Source of the DNA: Microbacterium psychrotolerans
Lineage (GTDB): Bacteria; Actinomycetota; Actinomycetes; Actinomycetales; Microbacteriaceae
NCBI RefSeq assembly: GCF_031085295.1
Contig: NZ_JAVFWO010000007.1
Location: forward strand, 62,001-126,000
DNA length: 64,000 nt
Direction of reading: 5' to 3'
The notes beneath the pieces are model-generated. The model did not search any database, had not been told where the DNA came from, and was given only the letters and a program-made list of their open reading frames with translations. Of this stretch, positions 7,942 to 17,487 are shown in pieces. Within the stretch, counting starts at the first letter, position 1. Each line of letters begins with the position of its first letter. A program made the translations under genes and the position numbers.

Positions 7942-8706
7942 ATGGCGAAGACGGCGCTCATCACCGGCGCGAGCTCGGGGCTCGGCGCGGAGTACGCGAG
8001 GCAGCTGGCGGCGAAGGGCGCCGACCTCGTGCTGGTCGCCCGCGACCGGCAGGCCCTCGAGCGGCTCGCAGTGGGCCTGCGCTCGACGTACGGCGTGGAG
8101 GTCGAGATCCTCGCCGCCGACCTGCTCAAGGGCAGCCAGCGCGAGAAGGTAGTGGCGCGCGTCGCCGACGAGACGCGGCCCATCGAGATCCTCGTGAACA
8201 ATGCCGGTTTCGGATTGCCGCTGGCATTCGAGGCGAACGACATCGACGACGAGGTCCGCCACCTGCAGCTGCACGTCGAAGTGCCGATGCGGCTGACCCA
8301 TGCGGCGCTGGGCGGGATGCTCGCCCGCGGGCACGGACGGATCGTGAACGTCGCGTCGGTCGCGGCGTTCATCCCGCGCTCGACGTACGGCGCCTGCAAG
8401 GGGTGGCTCGTGAGCTTCAGCCGCTGGGCGAACGGGCGCTACGGGCCGCGCGGCGTGACCGTCACCGCGGTGTGCCCGGGCTACACGCACACGAACTTCC
8501 ACGAGCGCCTCGGCCTCGCTCGGGGTGAGGAGGGGGTGTCCGACCTGATGTGGCTCGACGCTCGGGATGTGGTGGCGGAGTCGTTGCGCGACGCCGCCCG
8601 CGGCCGCGCCGTATCGATCCCGTCCCGCCGCTACAGGGTGCTCGTCGCCCTCGCGCGCTTCGCGCCGCCGTCGCTGGCGGCCCGCATCGGCGAACGCGGC
8701 CGGTAG
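7942..8706 (+). CDS. Short-chain dehydrogenase/reductase (SDR)
   Basis: 254 aa, classical SDR. The cofactor motif is TGASSGLG (about residues 8-15), and ILVNNAGFG follows. The catalytic Ser is in NVASVAAFIPRS and the Tyr/Lys pair in YGACK. The substrate is unknown; the closest pattern is the YqjQ/DltE-like general oxidoreductases. TAGGCT at 7929-7934 ends 7 bases before ATG 7942, so it is probably transcribed leaderless from inside dfrA. Its stop is one base from the end of the convergent regulator gene. Confidence 0.88.
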   Translation: MAKTALITGASSGLGAEYARQLAAKGADLVLVARDRQALERLAVGLRSTYGVEVEILAADLLKGSQREKVVARVADETRPIEILVNNAGFGLPLAFEANDIDDEVRHLQLHVEVPMRLTHAALGGMLARGHGRIVNVASVAAFIPRSTYGACKGWLVSFSRWANGRYGPRGVTVTAVCPGYTHTNFHERLGLARGEEGVSDLMWLDARDVVAESLRDAARGRAVSIPSRRYRVLVALARFAPPSLAARIGERGR

Positions 8707-8707
8707 G

Positions 8708-9400
8708 TCACGCGGCGTCCTCTGCCGCGTCGTCGGGGCGCGGCCGCCGCTGCGAGCGACGCAGGGCATCGGTGAGGGCGGTCGGCACCGACGACGCGCC
8801 TCCCACCACCAAGCGATAGCCCACACCGCGCACCGACACGATCCGGATGCCCGGACGGCCGGAGAGACGGCGGCGGAGTCTCTTGATCGCGGAGTTGACG
8901 TGCTCGCGGTCGCCGAGGTACTCCGTTCGCCACACCTGTGCCGTGAGGTCTTCGAACGACCAGACGCGGTGGGTGTCGGAGGCGAGGGCGGCGAGCAGGT
9001 CGAATTCCTGCGCCGACAGGTGCACCCGGATGCCGGCCACCGAGACCTCGCGGGAGGCCGACGCGATGCGCAGCGTCCCGATGATCAGCGGTGCGGCGGG
9101 CCCGGCCGCTCGCGTCTCGTGCGCCGAAGGAAGCGCCGCGTAGGGCGGATGACCCGCGTCCTCCTGATGCGCGTGGACCTCACGCAGCAGCGTGAGCGCG
9201 CCCTCGACATCCGGCGCGGCGACGACCACCGCCAGGTCGCGGAGGAGCTTCGCGAGCTCACCCACATGCCGCAGCGGCATTCCCACGCAGAGCACCAGCA
9301 CCTCGTCCGTCTCCGGCACCACTCCGCTCGACACGCCACGTCCTTTCGTCGCCGATGAAGACCCGACCTGTCTATCAGTCGAGTGTTTCATCTGCCTCAT
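8708..9400 (-). CDS. Winged-helix (OmpR/PhoB-type) transcriptional regulator
   Basis: 230 aa. The C-terminal half is an OmpR/PhoB DNA-binding winged helix: LIIGTLRIASASREVSVAGIRVHLSAQEFDLLAALA, then HVNSAIKRLRRRLSG and IRIVSVRGVGYRLV. The N-terminal 100 residues resemble a receiver fold (VLVLCVGMPLRHVGELAKLL) but I cannot see the acidic pocket or the phospho-Asp, so it may work without phosphorylation. No kinase gene is adjacent. ATG 9391, preceded by GAGG, is an alternative start. It is divergent from the secreted peptidase genes and could regulate them (inference). Confidence 0.8.
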   Translation of the reverse strand: MRQMKHSTDRQVGSSSATKGRGVSSGVVPETDEVLVLCVGMPLRHVGELAKLLRDLAVVVAAPDVEGALTLLREVHAHQEDAGHPPYAALPSAHETRAAGPAAPLIIGTLRIASASREVSVAGIRVHLSAQEFDLLAALASDTHRVWSFEDLTAQVWRTEYLGDREHVNSAIKRLRRRLSGRPGIRIVSVRGVGYRLVVGGASSVPTALTDALRRSQRRPRPDDAAEDAA

Positions 9401-9428
9401 GCCACGTTCCCGCCGGTTAACGATTGCG

Positions 9429-9448
9429 TGAGAGCGCTCTCATACCTT
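9429..9448. promoter_or_regulatory. LacI-family-type operator overlapping a -10 element
   Basis: TGAGAGCGCTCTCA (9429-9442) is a perfect 14-bp palindrome with the central CG step typical of LacI/GalR (cre- or CebR-like) operators. TACCTT at 9443-9448 directly follows and could be the -10 hexamer of the peptidase operon; TTAACG at 9418-9423 is a possible -35. This would leave a leader of about 140 bases before the subtilase start. Confidence 0.55.
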
Positions 9449-9594
9449 GCGTGCGTCGGAAAGTTTTCGCCCATGATCTGCCCCCGAAGCGCCCTTGTCG
9501 CCCGGTTCGCGGCTGCCCGAGCATGAGCGTCATCCCCTCAACCGGACTCGCCGTCGGCGCCGCGCATCGTCGGCGCCCCGACCGAAGGACCCTC

Positions 9595-12500
9595 GTGCGT
9601 CACTCCCTCCAGCGCAGACCCCGCGCGGCTGCTGCCGTCCTCGCCGCCGCGACGCTCGTCGCCACCCTCCTCGGTTCCCCGCCGGCCGCGGCGACCGAAC
9701 TGCCCCCACCCGGATTGCCGGAGGGCGAGGCGGGAGCAGCCGCGTGGCGGCACGGCATCCTGCCCGACGCCGGCACGCCGACGGACGACGCGGCGCGCGC
9801 GAAGCTGACCGACGAGGCCGAGTCGCAGCTCACCGAGACGGAGGCCGCGTCGTTCTGGGTGCGCTTCGCCGATCGGGCCGACCTCGCGGCGGCCTCGGCC
9901 ATCGCCGACTGGGACAAGCGGGGTGCCGCGGTGCGGGACGCGCTGCGCGCGCACGCCGAGGTCTCTCAGGCCTCGGTGATCGCCGACTTGGATGCGGCGG
10001 GCGCCGCGTACACGTCGTTCTGGGTGTCGAATGCGGTGCTGGTCACGGGCGGCGATCTCGCGCTCGCGACGACGCTCGCGGCGCACAGCGAGGTGTCGCA
10101 GATCCGCGAGGTCACGACCTATACCAGCGCTGAGCCGGTCGAGTCGGTCCCCGCCGCGGCAGGCGAGGGTGCGAACATCGACGGCGTCGCATGGGGCGTC
10201 GACGAGATCGGCGCGCCCGCCGTCTGGGCGCAGGGGATCACCGCGAAGGGATCGTCGTCGCCAACATCGACAGCGGGGTCGATGTGACGCATCCGTCGCT
10301 GCACGACCGCTTCCGCGGGCTGCAGGCCGATGGATCGATGGAGCTCGACTACAACTGGCTGGACATCGACCGCTGGTGCGGCTGGGCCGACGGGCCGTGC
10401 GATGTCGACGGCCACGGAACGCACACGATGGGGACGATCACCGGCGACGGCGGCGACGGCGAACGCATCGGCGTCGCACCGGGCGCCACCTGGATCGCGG
10501 CGAACGGCTGCGTCAAGTGCACGCAGACGGGTCTCATGCTCTCGGCGCAGTGGATGCTCGCTCCGACGGACACCTCCGAGGACTGGGCGAACGGCGACCC
10601 GTCGAAGCGCCCGCACATCGTGAACAACTCCTGGGGCGACCCCGCCTCGAAGGACCCGTTCTTCGACGACATCATCGCGGCGTGGAACGCGTCCGGCATC
10701 TTCAGTGCGTGGTCGGTCGGCAACTCCGGCCCGGCGTGCGACACCGCCGGCAACCCCGGCTCCCAGCAGGTCACCTACTCGGTGGGCGCGTACGGCGAAG
10801 ACGGCGACATCGGCTACTTCTCTTCCCGTGGCCCGGGGCAGGACGGCGACGTGAAGCCGAACATCGCCGCGCCCGGCGTGCGGATCCGCTCTGCCTCGGC
10901 GGGAGGCGGCTACCGCCTGGACACCGGCACGTCGATGGCCGCACCTCACCTGGCGGGCGCCGTCGCGCTGCTCTGGAGCGCGGCTCCGGCGCTCGTGGGC
11001 GACATCCCGGCCACTCGCGCACTGCTCGATCGCACCGCGCGTGACGTCGACGACACCCGCTGCGGCGGCGATGCCGACGACAACGCGGTGTGGGGCGAGG
11101 GCAAGCTGGATGTCGCGGCGCTCATCGCCGCCGCTCCGACCGGCGCCGGCACACTCGCCGGCACGGTGACGGATGCCGACGGCGCGCCGCTGGTGGGCGT
11201 CGACGTGGTGGCCGACGGCGAGTTCGGCCGCTCCACCAAGACGGAGTCCGACGGCACCTTCGCGCTGCCGCTGGTGCCGGGCGCGTACCACGTCACCCTG
11301 GCGTCGTTCGGGTTCGCCGCCCGGACCGTCGAGGTCACCATCGCCGACGGCGAGACCTCGGACGCCTCGGCGAGCCTCGCCGCCGCCACCCGGCACGCCG
11401 TGTCGGGCACGCTGACGGATGCCGCGGGTGACCCGCTGCCGGGGCTTGCGGTCGCCCTGAACGGGCCGCTCCCGGCCGCCACCACCGACGCGGCCGGCCG
11501 GTACCGGATCGACGACGTGCCGGCGGGTTCGTTCACGCTCACCACGACGGGAGATCGCTGCGTCGCGCCGCTGGAGCGGACTCTCGTGGTCGACGGCGAA
11601 GAGACGGTGGATGCCACCCTGGAGCGCGTCGCCTTCCCTGGCGGGTATTCGTGCACGACGACAGACGCCCCGCTCCCGATGGGAAGCCGGGTGCTGGACA
11701 TCCGGGCGAACGGGGGCGCCGCGGCGATCGAGCTGCCGTTCGCCTTCCCTTCGTTCGACGACCGCTACTCGACGGCCTACGTGTCCGCGAACGGATTCGT
11801 CTCGTTCGCCTCCTTCGAGGGGGAGTGGCCGGGGCAGCGACCGATCCCGTACCCGGGCGGCGTCATCTCCGGCGGTGTCATCGCGCCGTTCTGGATGCTC
11901 CTCGATCTCGACGGCGCCTCCGCGATCCTCTCGGCCGAGACGACCGTCGACGGAATGCCCGCGGTGACGATCGAGTGGCGCAACGTGTTCCTCATCTTCT
12001 CTCCCGACCAGCGGCTCACCTTCTCGACGACCTTGGTCGCGAACGGCGACGTCCTGTTCACGTACGGGGACGGTGTGGGAGACGACGCCGACCGCGCCGG
12101 CAGGAACGCGTCGGTGGGGATCGAAGCCGAGGGGTCGGAGGTCGGCGCCCAGTACTCGCGGTACGAGCCCGTCCTGCAGGCGGGGCGGCAGATCCGCTTC
12201 ACCCGAGACGAACGGGCGTGGCTCACCGGCACGGTGACCGACGTGAACGACGGCGCCGCCGTCGCGGGCGCCACCGTGGCCGCCGCGGGCGCGGACGGAA
12301 CGACGCGAACCACATCGACCTCGGGCGACGGCACGTACGAACTCGCCGTGCCCGTCGGCACCGCGGAGGTGACCGTGACGGCGCCGAACTACACGGCTGC
12401 CTCGCAGACCGTCGAACTCGCCTCGTGGACGGATGCCGCAGCCTTCTCGCCCGCGCTGAAGACGGGCGTCGTGACGCTGTCGACGTCGCAGCTGTCGCTC

Positions 12501-13514
12501 ACGTCCGACGGGCGCGGGAACGACTGGGTCGAGATCACCGTGACGAACTCCGGCTCCGCGCCGCTGCACCTGTCGTTCGACGAGATGCCGCGCAACCCGC
12601 AGCTCTCGGCGCCCGAGGCGGGGATGCCGGTCGAAGGCGTCTGGAGCACCATGCCGGTCTCGAGCGCGTTCGGCGTCGGGTACGACGGACGGCTCTGGGT
12701 CTCGGACTGGATGGAGCAGCGCAACGGGCTCTACTCCGTGACGGGGGAGCGTCTCGGAGACGCCCCGCACGTCGCCGAGATGGACGGCGCCGACCGGCTC
12801 GAGCTCGCGTTCGACAGTCGGTCCGGCGACATGTGCCAGATAGTGAACGGCGGCGATTGGAGCATCCACTGCTTCGATCGTGCGTCCGGAGCCCAGACAC
12901 GGGTCATCACGGGGTACTGGGCCGACCAGCAGGCCTACAACGCCCTCGCCTACAACCCGGTCGACGACGTGTTCTACCTCGGCAGCGCCCACGTCGGCGC
13001 CGTGCTCACGGTGGCCGGGTCCACCCACGCCGAGCCGGGCAAGGTGGTGAACGCGTGCGCCGTGCCGGAGGCGGCGCTCGGATTCGCCTACAACATCGGC
13101 TCCGACACGCTCTGGTACTCCACCTTCGGAGGAGAGGCCCCGCAGCTGGTGCAGATCGACCCGGACTCGCCGGCGACGTGCACGCGATACCGCACCGTCG
13201 GCACCTCCCTCTCTCCGGAGGGTGCCGCCGGCATGGAGTTCGACGAGGCGGGCAACCTCTGGGTCGTCGACATGAATGACGGCCGCATGTGGCGTCTCAA
13301 CGTGGAGGATCCCACGTTCGCGGACATCCCCTGGCTGGATCCGAACCAGGACGCCGCTACCCTCAAGCCGGGCGGCAGCAAGACGTTCAAGGTCAAGGTC
13401 AAGGCGTCTCTCGCGACGACGGGCGCCAACGCGGCGACCCTGCTCGTCGACTCGGACGCCGGCCGCGCGAGCCGCACCTATCTGCCGGTCGACCTCACCC
13501 GGTCGGCTCGGTGA
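9595..13514 (+). pseudogene. Secreted S8 subtilisin-like peptidase, frameshifted
   Basis: About 1,306 aa if the frame is restored. Order: Sec signal peptide (VRHSLQRRPR then a hydrophobic run ending PPAAA), inhibitor-type prodomain to about 10,200, peptidase S8 domain, two carboxypeptidase-regulatory-like beta-sandwiches (about 11,145-11,630), a jelly-roll-like segment, a third regulatory-like repeat (about 12,225-12,460), then a beta-propeller-like tail. The catalytic triad is intact: Asp in NIDSGVD (10269), His in GHGTHTMG (10413), Ser in GTSMAAPH (10932). One base is missing near 10243. ATCACC should continue GGC GAA GGG, but the sequence reads GCGAAGGG, so the prodomain frame ends at 10287 and the peptidase continues in another frame to 13514. 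It could be a true loss or a sequencing error. GTG 9595 has GAAGGA upstream. Confidence 0.85.
10240..10250 (+). other. Single-base deletion frameshift site
   Basis: The frame of the prodomain (GCG CAG GGG ATC ACC) and that of the catalytic domain (GAA GGG ATC GTC GTC GCC AAC) join perfectly if one G is added at 10243, giving GITGEGIVVANIDSGVD, a canonical subtilase sequence. Confidence 0.85.
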
Positions 13515-13561
13515 CCGCCGGCGAACCCGCCGGCAGCTTCCACCCCACAACTGGAGGAAAC

Positions 13562-16324
13562 ATGCACCGCCCCGCGAAACTCGCTGCGTGCTCGGCACTG
13601 GTGGGCACGGCTCTCGTGCTCGCCAGCGTCGTCCCCGCCGCAGCGTCAGCCGATCCCGCCCCGTCCACCGTCGCCGCCCCGGCGTCCGCCGATCCGGACT
13701 CGGATACGCCGACGCTCGTCGACGGCATCGCCGAGCCCACCGACGCGAAGGGACCCGCCGACAAGGCCGCCCTCGCACACCTCAAGGCGAAGAAGGACCG
13801 GTACCACATCCCCTCGGCCGAGACGAATCTCGTCGTGAGCGACGTGACAGAGGCGGGCAGCGACGAGACCGTGCGCTTCACGCAGCGGCACGGAGGCGTC
13901 GAGGTGCTCGGCGGCCAGTACATCGTGCGGATGAAGAAGAAGGAGGCCGAGCGGATCGTCACGGGAACCTCGGGGCAGTACTTCACCGACCTCACGGTCG
14001 GCGTCGAGCCGAAGATCTCCTCGGAGCTCGCCGTGGCGCGTGCGGTTCAGGCTGTGCAGTACGGCGGGAAGTCGGCGGGCACGGTCGGCGGCGAGACGAC
14101 GGCCGCGCTCACCGGCGCGGACCAGGGGCTTGTCGTGCTGCCGCAGGGTGCGGGCATCCTGACGCGACACGTCACTGTGCGCGGCACGGATGCGGCGGGC
14201 GCCCCGGTCGTGCAGGAGGTGTACATCGAGGCGACCACCGGCCTCCCGACGCTGCAGTACAGCGGCATCCAGACGTTCGGCATCGCGGGCGTGGCGACGC
14301 CGGCCGCCGGCGCCACCGCGACGGCGGCTGCTGAAGGCGACGCCGCCGACGGCACAGGCACGCTGCTCACGGGCGTCGACGTCCCGGTCAACCTCACGCA
14401 CGACGCGGCGAGCGGCGCATTCCTGCTGCGCGACACGACCCGGCCGGGCACCGCCATCGAGACGTACGACGCCGCCGGCGTCGTGGGCTACTCGTACCCG
14501 ACCGGAACGATCCCCGCCGGCGTCGAGCTCGCCTCGTCGCCGACCGCGGCGCTCGGGGCCGAGCTCACCACCACCGGGGCTGTGGATGCCCACTGGGGTG
14601 CGGGACAGGTCTACGACTACTACAAGAACCGGCTCGGGCGCGACAGCATCGACGGCGAAGGCCAGGAGATCCGCTCGCTCGTCGGGCTCGTCGCGTGGGA
14701 AGGCGGGACGACCTGGAACCAGGCCTACTGGGACGGCTACCAGATGGCGTACGGCGCCGGCGACGGCTGGAACTTCAAGCCGTTCACGGCCGACCTCGAT
14801 GTGCAGGGCCACGAGCTCACCCACGGCGTCGTGCAGCACACGGCCGGACTCGTGTACGTCGGTCAGTCCGGCGCGCTGAACGAGGCGTTCGCCGACTACT
14901 TCGGGAACGCGATCGACGTCGATGCCACGGGCACTCCCCTCAGCGACCCGAACGCGAGCCTCCTCGGCGAAGACCTCTGCTACGCCGCGGCGCCGACGGC
15001 GTGTGCGCTGCGCGACCTCGACGACGGCACCACCATCGACCACTTCGCCGGCTACCCGTACTTCTACGACGCGGGCGGCGTTCACCTCAACTCGACCATC
15101 TTCGGCGGCGCGCTGTGGGACATCCGCGAGGCGCTCGGCGGCGAGACGGCCGACCCGATCGTGTACCGCGCCCTCACCGACTACCTGACCCCGCTCGACG
15201 GGTTCACGCAGGCCCGCGACGCCGTCCTCGCGGCGGCGAAGGCTCAGGGACTGAAGGGCAAGCAGCTGAAGTCGGTGCAGGCCGCGTTCGACACCCGGGG
15301 CATCAAGCCCGGGTGGGAGAAGCAACTGGGCGGCGACGGGACCGTCCTCTTCGAGAACCTCACCGACTTCAACGGCGTCTCGTGGGCGGGGGCCGGTGGG
15401 GGCTGGTGGACGATCGCCGACGTGCCGAGCATCGACGGCTCGGGGTACTTCGGCATCTACGCGGGCACGATCGACCGCAAGGTCAAGCCGACCCTCGTGA
15501 GCACGCCGGGGGAGTGGACAGACGTCTACCCCGACACCGACGGCAAGACGGTCGTGTGGATCAGGTTCTCCGCGACCGGATCCCAGGTGATGGCGAAATC
15601 GCTTGCGGGGGGCCCCGAGCAGGTGGTGTACACGACCCCGACCACCCTGTTCAACGCGCGCGTATCCGACGGTGTCGTGGCGTGGGACGGCCTGGACGTC
15701 GAAGGATCACGCCGGGTGGGCTTCGCGAAGCTCGGTGGCACCGCCACGCTTCTGCCCGGCACGGCCACCGGAGTGCCCGACATCACGGGCGGCAAGCTCG
15801 CGTACGTCCGCGAGTTCCCGACCGAGGTGTCGCTGCCCGACGGCACCTACACCCGGACCTTCTCGGCGGTCGAGGTGCTCGACACCGCCACCGGCGCGGT
15901 GACGGAGGTCGGCCCGCGGACGCAGGGGTCGATCACCCGTCCAACGATCGCGGGCGGCTCGGTCGTCTGGGCCGCCGACGACCGCAACGACCCCTACAGC
16001 GCCATCCGCAAGGCTCCGGTCGCGGGCGGCGCGTGGAGCGACGTCGTGCCGGAGAGCAACGTCGGGGGACTCCACATCCACGATCTCGTCGCGTCGTCGA
16101 CGACGATCACGGTCACGTCCGAGGGTGACAGCGAGCGCCTGGGCAGCGGGGTTCCGCTCCTGCTGCAGTACACGCTCGACGGCAAGTCGCTCGGCCGCGT
16201 GACGTGCAGCACCGGCTTCACGGACCGCGCCGCCGCCGACACCGGCTCGACGCTCGTCTGGGTCGACACGGCCGCGTCGTACGACACTCTCGTCACGCGC
16301 GCCACGCCCGTGGGCACCTGCTGA
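13562..16324 (+). CDS. Secreted M4 (thermolysin-like) metallopeptidase with C-terminal propeller-like domain
   Basis: 920 aa. Signal peptide (HRPAKLAACSALVGTALVLA...AASA), FTP/PepSY-type propeptide (about residues 70-260), then the M4 catalytic domain. Zinc ligands are HELTH (417-421) and the Glu in ALNEAFADYFG (E441). The proton-donor His is in GGVHLNSTIFGG. From about residue 590 to the end there are repeated blade-like segments (VVWIRF, VAWDGLD, VVWAADDRN, LVWVDTA), suggesting a beta-propeller for substrate or surface binding. ATG 13562 has GGAGGAAAC upstream. It lies 47 bases after the subtilase and is probably in the same operon. A broad nutritional protease is the natural inference. Confidence 0.9.
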   Translation: MHRPAKLAACSALVGTALVLASVVPAAASADPAPSTVAAPASADPDSDTPTLVDGIAEPTDAKGPADKAALAHLKAKKDRYHIPSAETNLVVSDVTEAGSDETVRFTQRHGGVEVLGGQYIVRMKKKEAERIVTGTSGQYFTDLTVGVEPKISSELAVARAVQAVQYGGKSAGTVGGETTAALTGADQGLVVLPQGAGILTRHVTVRGTDAAGAPVVQEVYIEATTGLPTLQYSGIQTFGIAGVATPAAGATATAAAEGDAADGTGTLLTGVDVPVNLTHDAASGAFLLRDTTRPGTAIETYDAAGVVGYSYPTGTIPAGVELASSPTAALGAELTTTGAVDAHWGAGQVYDYYKNRLGRDSIDGEGQEIRSLVGLVAWEGGTTWNQAYWDGYQMAYGAGDGWNFKPFTADLDVQGHELTHGVVQHTAGLVYVGQSGALNEAFADYFGNAIDVDATGTPLSDPNASLLGEDLCYAAAPTACALRDLDDGTTIDHFAGYPYFYDAGGVHLNSTIFGGALWDIREALGGETADPIVYRALTDYLTPLDGFTQARDAVLAAAKAQGLKGKQLKSVQAAFDTRGIKPGWEKQLGGDGTVLFENLTDFNGVSWAGAGGGWWTIADVPSIDGSGYFGIYAGTIDRKVKPTLVSTPGEWTDVYPDTDGKTVVWIRFSATGSQVMAKSLAGGPEQVVYTTPTTLFNARVSDGVVAWDGLDVEGSRRVGFAKLGGTATLLPGTATGVPDITGGKLAYVREFPTEVSLPDGTYTRTFSAVEVLDTATGAVTEVGPRTQGSITRPTIAGGSVVWAADDRNDPYSAIRKAPVAGGAWSDVVPESNVGGLHIHDLVASSTTITVTSEGDSERLGSGVPLLLQYTLDGKSLGRVTCSTGFTDRAAADTGSTLVWVDTAASYDTLVTRATPVGTC

Positions 16325-16341
16325 CCGGACGACCCAGGAAA

Positions 16342-16376
16342 GGGACGGATGCCGCGGCCCGCGGCATCCGTCCCCT
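16342..16376. terminator. Terminator of the peptidase operon
   Basis: GGGACGGATGCCGCGG and its inverse CGCGGCATCCGTCCCC form a stem of about 15 bp with a 2-4 base loop, followed by CTTCTCGTC. It is the strongest hairpin downstream of the M4 gene and again contains the GGATGCC/GGCATCC pair. Confidence 0.8.
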
Positions 16377-16437
16377 TCTCGTCGTTCGCGCCACACGCGA
16401 GAGGAGGTGCGAGCCTCCGAGCCGATAACCTGAAGGC

Positions 16438-17415
16438 ATGACGCATACGGGCAACCCTTTCGGACAGGTGCTCGTCGCGCTCGTCACCCCTATGACGGCC
16501 GACGGCGAAGTCGACTGGCCCGCTGTCGAGAAGCACATCGACGACGTCATCACCGCGGGAGCCGACGGCATCGTCGTCACGGGCACCACCGGTGAGACGT
16601 CGACCCTCACCGACGCGGAGAAGATCCGCCTCGTGGAGGTCGGAAAGGATGTCGCGGCCGGCCGGGCGAAGATCATCACGGGCGGGGGGTCGAACGAGAC
16701 CGCGCACGCGATCGAGCTCTACAAGGCCAGCGAGAAGGTCGGCGCCGACGGCATCATGATCGTCACGCCGTACTACAACAAGCCCACGCAAGCCGGCATC
16801 CTCACGCACTTCCGGCTCGTCGCCGACGCCACCGATCTGCCGGTGATCCTGTACGACATCCCGGGCCGCACCGGCGTGCCGATCCGGTACGAGACGATCC
16901 TGCGCCTCGCCAAGCACCCGAACATCCTCGCCATCAAGGACGCCAAGGGCGACTTCAGCGAGGTGAGCCGCGTGCTCAACCAGACCGACCTGATGTACTT
17001 CTCCGGCGACGACGCCAACGTGCTGCCGCATCTCTCGATCGGCGCCACGGGCCTCATCGGCGTGACGGCGAACATCGCGCCCGCGCCGTACCGTGCCATC
17101 GTCGACGCCGTGAACGCCGGCGACCTGAAGACTGCGACCGCCGCGCACATGCAGCTCGAGCCGCTCGTGCGCGCGGTGATGACGCACGTTCCCGGCACCG
17201 TCTCGGCGAAGTACATCCTGCACGGCCTCGGCCGCATCGGCAGCCCGCGCGTGCGCCTGCCGCTCGTGGGGCCGGAGGAGTGGGAGGCCGCCAAGATCGA
17301 GGACGAGCTCGCCCTCGTGACGGACGTGCCCGGCGCAGACTTCTCGAACTTCCGCCCCGACCGCAACGCCGCCGCCGGCGGTGCCCTGCCGAAGGTCTCA
17401 GGCACCACGAGATGA
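16438..17415 (+). CDS. dapA: 4-hydroxy-tetrahydrodipicolinate synthase
   Basis: 325 aa. Condenses pyruvate and aspartate semialdehyde, the first step of the diaminopimelate/lysine branch. Schiff-base Lys167 is in ILAIKDAKGD, Tyr139 in VILYDIPGRTG, and GTTGE at about 49-53 is the substrate loop. ATG 16438 is preceded by TAACCT 6 bases upstream (leaderless pattern). A C-terminal extension of about 25 residues (GADFSNFRPDRNAAAGG) goes beyond most homologues. RNase J follows after 72 bases, a pairing conserved in actinobacteria. Confidence 0.95.
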   Translation: MTHTGNPFGQVLVALVTPMTADGEVDWPAVEKHIDDVITAGADGIVVTGTTGETSTLTDAEKIRLVEVGKDVAAGRAKIITGGGSNETAHAIELYKASEKVGADGIMIVTPYYNKPTQAGILTHFRLVADATDLPVILYDIPGRTGVPIRYETILRLAKHPNILAIKDAKGDFSEVSRVLNQTDLMYFSGDDANVLPHLSIGATGLIGVTANIAPAPYRAIVDAVNAGDLKTATAAHMQLEPLVRAVMTHVPGTVSAKYILHGLGRIGSPRVRLPLVGPEEWEAAKIEDELALVTDVPGADFSNFRPDRNAAAGGALPKVSGTTR

Positions 17416-17456
17416 CGACCGTGCCGTCGCCGATCGGGCGATGGCACGCTGATGAA

Positions 17457-17480
17457 CGGATGCCGCGCATCCGGAGGAGG
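17457..17480 (+). promoter_or_regulatory. Hairpin abutting the RNase J Shine-Dalgarno
   Basis: CGGATG-CCGCG-CATCCG (17457-17473) is a perfect 6-bp stem whose last G is the first base of the GGAGGAGG ribosome binding site (17473-17480). It could modulate ribosome access, or be a cleavage site for autoregulation by the encoded ribonuclease (inference). Confidence 0.4.
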
Positions 17481-17487
17481 CCTCACA

